Positions 61,483 through 64,000 of a DNA stretch of 64,000 nucleotides are shown piece by piece. Position 1 is the stretch's first letter. The number at the start of each line of letters is the position of its first letter. A program made the translations under genes and the position numbers. The DNA lies in assembly GCF_006965545.2 (NCBI RefSeq), contig NZ_CP041372.2:2356001-2420000 (forward strand). Reading direction: 5' to 3'. Below the pieces are notes generated by a model. That model was not told the origin of the DNA, did no database searches, and saw only the letters and a list, made by a program, of their open reading frames with translations. This stretch comes from Paenalkalicoccus suaedae. Its GTDB lineage: Bacteria; Bacillota; Bacilli; Bacillales; Salisediminibacteriaceae.

Positions 61483-61850
61483 GTGCTTCGGCTCTTCGAG
61501 CTAGATTGATGAAGTGCTGACTAGTTTAAATGCAAGTGCCTCAGCTCTTCGAGCTCGAATTGCTTGAGTGCTAACTAGTTAAGTGCAACTTCCCCAGCTC
61601 TTCGGGCTGGAATTGCTTATGTGCCTACTAGTTAAGTGCAACTTCCCCAGCTCTTCGGGCTGGAATTGCTTATGTGCCTACTAGTTAAGTGCAACTTCCT
61701 CCAGCTCTTCGAGCTGGAATTGCTTAAGTGCTAACTAGTTAAGTGCAACTTCCCCAGCTCTTCGGGCTGGAATTGCTTATGTGCCTACTAGTTAAGTGCA
61801 ACTTCCCCAGCTCTTCGGGCTGGAATTGCTTATGTGCCTACTAGTTTAAA
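61483..61850. repeat. Tandem array of seven 53-54-bp hairpin repeats
   Basis: A unit beginning GTGCAACTTCC holds the hairpin CCAGCTC-TTC-GGGCTGG (or GAGCTGG) and the palindrome ACTAGT. Hairpin tips fall at about 61491, 61543, 61596, 61649, 61703, 61756 and 61809. The middle and last copies are almost identical; the first two are diverged. Some copies have G at a base of the stem where others have A, which keeps pairing with U. No gene is seen. Confidence 0.9.
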
Positions 61851-61867
61851 TCTGCACTCCGATCTGT

Positions 61868-62020
61868 CAGCCCTTCGGACACTCTACGACATCCATAGGG
61901 CCGGTCTTTGAGCTTCCTCGTCGGCAGGAGTCGACTGCCGTCTCCTCCTAATCGCCTCCTGTGGGATCTCAAAAACCTCTTTCCCCTATGGATTGTCTCC
62001 GAATGTCCTTCGGGTCTGCC
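61868..62020. repeat. Palindromic element, copy 1 (structured)
   Basis: Arms GGACACTC (61877-61884) and GAATGTCC (62001-62008) pair, then ATCCATAGGG (61891-61900) with CCTATGGAT (61985-61993). Inside is a GGCAG/CTGCC hairpin with palindrome GTCGAC. A diverged inverted copy lies at 62442-62597. Confidence 0.75.
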
Positions 62021-62080
62021 AGCTCTGCGTTTAATTTAAAGAGTTCACAAGAGAAGAACTTTCTTTAGAATAGTAGTATT

Positions 62081-62271
62081 TCACTTCGATGTTTCTCGTC
62101 ACTTCTCTCACTTTGCACATCACTTCCAGCAATTTGCTCTTCTTAACCTCGGACTTTCTCTTCACAACGGTGGCGATTCGCTTCACTGCTTGCTTTCTCG
62201 TCACTTCTCTCACTTTGCACATCACTTCCGGCAACTTGCTCTTCATAAGATCGAGTTTCCGTGTCACTTCA
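62081..62271. repeat. 21-bp-period array E (conserved word TCACTTC)
   Basis: TCACTTC or variants occur at 62081, 62099, 62120, 62141 (poor), 62162, 62183, 62201, 62222, 62243 (poor) and 62264; steps are 21 with three of 18. A longer unit of 102 bp is also repeated (62094 and 62196). The 85-codon open frame on the minus strand is an artefact of it. Confidence 0.75.
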
Positions 62272-62441
62272 GTAGTCGATATCATCATAATTTCTTCTTT
62301 CCTATTGAGGTCTTCGATCAGAAAGACGTAGTCGAACTTTTATTGCTTAGGCACTTTAGCAGTATTAAAAGGTAAAGCCGTTTTTGGTTTCGGTTTTGAT
62401 CTTACCCAGCATTTGCTCTAGTCCTCTAGAAGCTCTAGAGG

Positions 62442-62597
62442 AGGCAGACTCGGAGAATGCCCGAAGACAATTAGCAGGAATAGGCAGGGAATGAGACCAC
62501 GCAGAAGGGCGTTTAGGAGGAGACGACAGTCGACTCCTGCCTGACGAGTAGGCTCAGGCCCTGACCCTGCTAATGTCGTAGGGCATTCATAGAGCTG
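62442..62597. repeat. Palindromic element, copy 2 (inverted, structured)
   Basis: GAATGCCC (62455-62462) pairs with GGGCATTC (62581-62588), and ATTAGCAGG (62470-62478) with CCTGCTAAT (62566-62574). The bases of these stems differ from copy 1 yet pair fully. The inner segment around GTCGACTCCTGCC is conserved with copy 1 when read on the other strand. Confidence 0.75.
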
Positions 62598-62635
62598 ACT
62601 CCTCTAACTCCAAACACGAAGAAAACTGTAAGAAG

Positions 62636-62710
62636 CAACTTGGCCTTCAGCAACCAAATCTCGTTAGAGCTGCTCGAATCTCTTAACTAGTTGGCACTTC
62701 AGCAATCCAA
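62636..62710. repeat. Diverged inverted relative of the 53-bp repeat
   Basis: Read on the minus strand this holds GGATTGCTGAAGTGCCAACTAGTT, close to GGAATTGCTTAAGTGCTAACTAGTT of the array at 61483-61850. Together with the two palindromic elements it makes an inverted arrangement around about 62230. Confidence 0.5.
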
Positions 62711-62714
62711 GCAC

Positions 62715-62752
62715 GAAAAAACGAAGACTTTAGCTTTCAAAGTCTTCGTTTC
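62715..62752 (-). terminator. Rho-independent terminator after radC
   Basis: AACGAAGACTTT and AAAGTCTTCGTT form a 12-bp perfect stem; T residues follow on the minus strand. Confidence 0.9.
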
Positions 62753-62758
62753 TAATAC

Positions 62759-62899
62759 TTAAATATACCCTTTTTCTTTTAGTGAATAATACTGATCGTC
62801 TCCTATGATGATGTGATCGAGTAACTCAATTCCTAGAAGTTTTCCGCATTCTACTATGCGTTGTGTAACATCAATGTCTTCTTGACTTGGTGATGGATC
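62759..62899 (-). pseudogene. radC: radC 3' exon (gene split by a group II intron)
   Basis: The 46 codons and stop encode the C-terminal end of RadC: Asp-Pro-Ser-Pro-Ser-Gln-Glu-Asp-Ile, Leu-Leu-Gly-Ile-Glu-Leu-Leu-Asp-His, and Ser-Leu-Lys-Glu-Lys-Gly. The reading frame starts exactly at the proposed intron end with Asp, the residue that follows His-Asn-His-Pro-Ser-Gly in the JAMM-like motif, so splicing would restore the frame. The 5' exon is beyond the window. Called split, not necessarily dead. It is upstream of mreB, its normal neighbour in Bacillus. Confidence 0.88.
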
Positions 62900-62954
62900 G
62901 TAGGGTCGAATGCTTGCGCCGCGCTACTTAAAGCCGGTTTCAAGATCCTCCCTC

Positions 62955-62989
62955 AGAACCGTACGTACGACTTTCACCGTATACGGCTC
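62955..62989 (-). ncRNA. Group II intron domain V
   Basis: Minus strand begins GAGCCGTATACGG, has the GTGAAA loop and closes CGTACGTACGGTTCT. This 35-base hairpin is the catalytic centre of group II introns. Confidence 0.92.
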
Positions 62990-62994
62990 GCCAG

Positions 62995-63783
62995 TTACAT
63001 AGAGCGAGACAGAAGTGGTCGTTTAAAACCAAGACGTGTCAGGAGTGCGTATGCTTTTTTAGATGTTGTAGATCGTTTGTATGCAATTGTTTTTAACAGA
63101 CTTGCTTCTGCAAGTGCTGTTAACTTAGACACTGCATACGTAGTGGGAACGTAGCGAAATGTTTTTTTGAAACGATGAAGCTCCTGCTCATATTTTGCTA
63201 TTATCTCTTTTTCAGACAAAGAAGCTAAAGAAGCGCGATGCGTCGATGTGAAGGAGTAGTAGCACCCGTATCCATGATTTTTAGCCATTGCTTGCAGAGT
63301 GGGTCTTGGGATCGATAATCCTCTCTCAGACAGCTCATAGCCAAAAAGCTCTATCCTAGTGGAAGTAGGAAGGAACGTTAATGGTGCTAGAATGGCAGTA
63401 TGTCTAGACGTCTCTTCTTTAGAAAAAACGACACACTGTCCATCAAACCAAAATTGTTCATAGGATTGAGCCAATACAAGGTATGTAACAAGTGCTACTA
63501 CATCTTTATAGAGCGGATGATCACTATCTTCGTAAACGTCCATGAGTATACTCGTTGTCAGCGTGGATACGGAATAAAGACCCAGCAACTTTGTAACTAG
63601 GAACGAGCCACTTTTCTTCATTGGTAAATGAATCAGAGCTCTTTTACCTAGTGGATTATGAGCTAATGTGCGAATGTGATAGTGATCATTTGAGTAGCCT
63701 CTTTTCTCCCTCGCTTCGCTGAACGCAAGCTGAATAATAGAGAACGGTATAGCAGCTAGTTTACTTGGCAAACGTGTACTCAC
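62995..63783 (-). CDS. Intron-encoded protein of unknown family (no reverse-transcriptase motifs seen)
   Basis: A 262-residue basic protein inside intron domain IV, ending 6 bases before domain V. It starts at a GTG (63783) with an AGAGGAGG site 6 bases upstream, so it is likely translated. I see none of the reverse-transcriptase motifs (no Tyr-Ala-Asp-Asp), no X domain, no HNH and no convincing LAGLIDADG motif. It has aromatic and basic residues, a segment Tyr-Ser-Phe-Thr-Ser-Thr-His-Arg and a C terminus rich in Lys, Arg and Leu. Possibly an unrecognised maturase or endonuclease, or just a passenger. Confidence 0.65.
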   Translation of the reverse strand: MSTRLPSKLAAIPFSIIQLAFSEAREKRGYSNDHYHIRTLAHNPLGKRALIHLPMKKSGSFLVTKLLGLYSVSTLTTSILMDVYEDSDHPLYKDVVALVTYLVLAQSYEQFWFDGQCVVFSKEETSRHTAILAPLTFLPTSTRIELFGYELSERGLSIPRPTLQAMAKNHGYGCYYSFTSTHRASLASLSEKEIIAKYEQELHRFKKTFRYVPTTYAVSKLTALAEASLLKTIAYKRSTTSKKAYALLTRLGFKRPLLSRSM

Positions 63784-64000
63784 TTCATGCCTCCTCTTTT
63801 TAACCTGTCTCCCTTCCCCATGCTATATTCATTACAAATAAACGTTGAGTACTATGGAGACTCCGTTACCATATAGCCGGTGGCTACTTAGGCAATCCCT
63901 GAATGATTGAGTCAACTAGATACGCATAACGTAGGTACTCCGTTCGACTTTGACGCTGACTGTCTCTCACTATAATCGTTATCGGGTGAATAACAAGTAT

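Larger units (their letters stand above)
62900..64000 (-). mobile_element. Group II intron (3' part; 5' end outside window)
   Basis: On the minus strand a canonical domain V (62955-62989) is followed by a domain VI with lower stem GGG/CCC, GGAU/AUUC and CUUG/CAAG. An unpaired A lies 7 bases from the 3' end (minus-strand A at 62906), and the intron ends in CCCTAC at 62900. This is the standard 3' end. Upstream (63784-64000 on the minus strand) the text looks like further intron domains, and domain IV holds a 262-codon frame. Confidence 0.85.

Noticed and set aside
61483-61850. Tandem repeats as a CRISPR array
   Set aside because: The units are joined directly with no unique spacers of constant size and no cas genes are present; the whole 53 bp is repeated.
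62031-62288. 85-codon minus-strand frame with repeated Val-Met-Cys-Lys-Val-Arg-Glu-Val-Thr-Arg
   Set aside because: It is a translation of array E, with weak ribosome binding site; the periodic protein sequence is an artefact.
62995-63783. Intron frame as a LAGLIDADG homing endonuclease
   Set aside because: A Leu-Leu-Gly-Leu-Tyr stretch looks faintly similar, but the acidic ending of the motif is missing and a second motif is not seen.

Overview
The window looks like a chromosomal piece of a spore-forming, low-GC Gram-positive bacterium of the Bacillaceae. The evidence is the mreBCD-minCD-spoIVFAB-rplU-prp-rpmA cluster, an L27 with the Prp-cleaved N-terminal extension, DUF1659/DUF2922/YvrJ small proteins, cre and Pho boxes, and AGGAGG-type ribosome binding sites. 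Five solute-binding lipoproteins carry long Asn/Asp/Glu/Ala tethers after the lipid cysteine, which fits (but does not prove) an alkaliphilic or salt-tolerant lifestyle. Most genes lie on the minus strand.

Layout. 1-2172: dhaKLM (PTS-type dihydroxyacetone kinase) followed by the start of a lipoprotein gene. 2266-5167: small membrane/envelope proteins, a rhodanese and a peptide-type binding protein. 5423-12435: a maltodextrin ABC operon (mdxEFG-malR) with LacI-type operators, and a chemoreceptor gene carrying the same kind of operator. 12520-20776: AraC regulator, MATE exporter, TAXI-type TRAP transporter, RpiR regulator, KamA-type aminomutase. 20846-29236: lipoproteins, PAS-STAS protein, NAD(P)H oxidoreductase, EAL protein, PhhB, arsenate reductase/ArsR/Pcp, small proteins. 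29237-37080: RND exporter with MarR regulator, PAS-GGDEF-EAL protein, KTSC protein, alanine dehydrogenase. 37118-38594: an intact IS3-family element inserted inside the alanine dehydrogenase terminator. 38608-47346: PRiA4-ORF3-type protein, YisL, an unusual response regulator, the pst-phoU operon with Pho boxes, and an MBL hydrolase. 47570-61308: ribosomal and cell-shape/division/sporulation cluster, interrupted between minD and spoIVFA by a second sugar ABC operon. 61309-64000: a repeat-rich gap and the 3' part of radC, split by a group II intron that continues past the window end.

The most striking structures are non-coding. (1) Five intergenic arrays (about 5337, 28902, 47445, 51831 and 62081) share a 21-bp period; each array keeps its own conserved 7-bp word and has variable sequence between the words. 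(2) Near 61868-62597 two diverged, inverted copies of a roughly 155-bp palindromic element keep their stems by compensatory changes, next to seven 53-54-bp hairpin repeats. (3) The group II intron in radC has a canonical domain V and branch-point A, but the part of its domain IV seen here encodes a 262-residue protein in which I see no reverse-transcriptase motifs. (4) The response regulator beside the Pho-box-controlled pst operon lacks the phospho-acceptor aspartate.

All calls rest on reading the sequence and remembered family features; no database search was possible.
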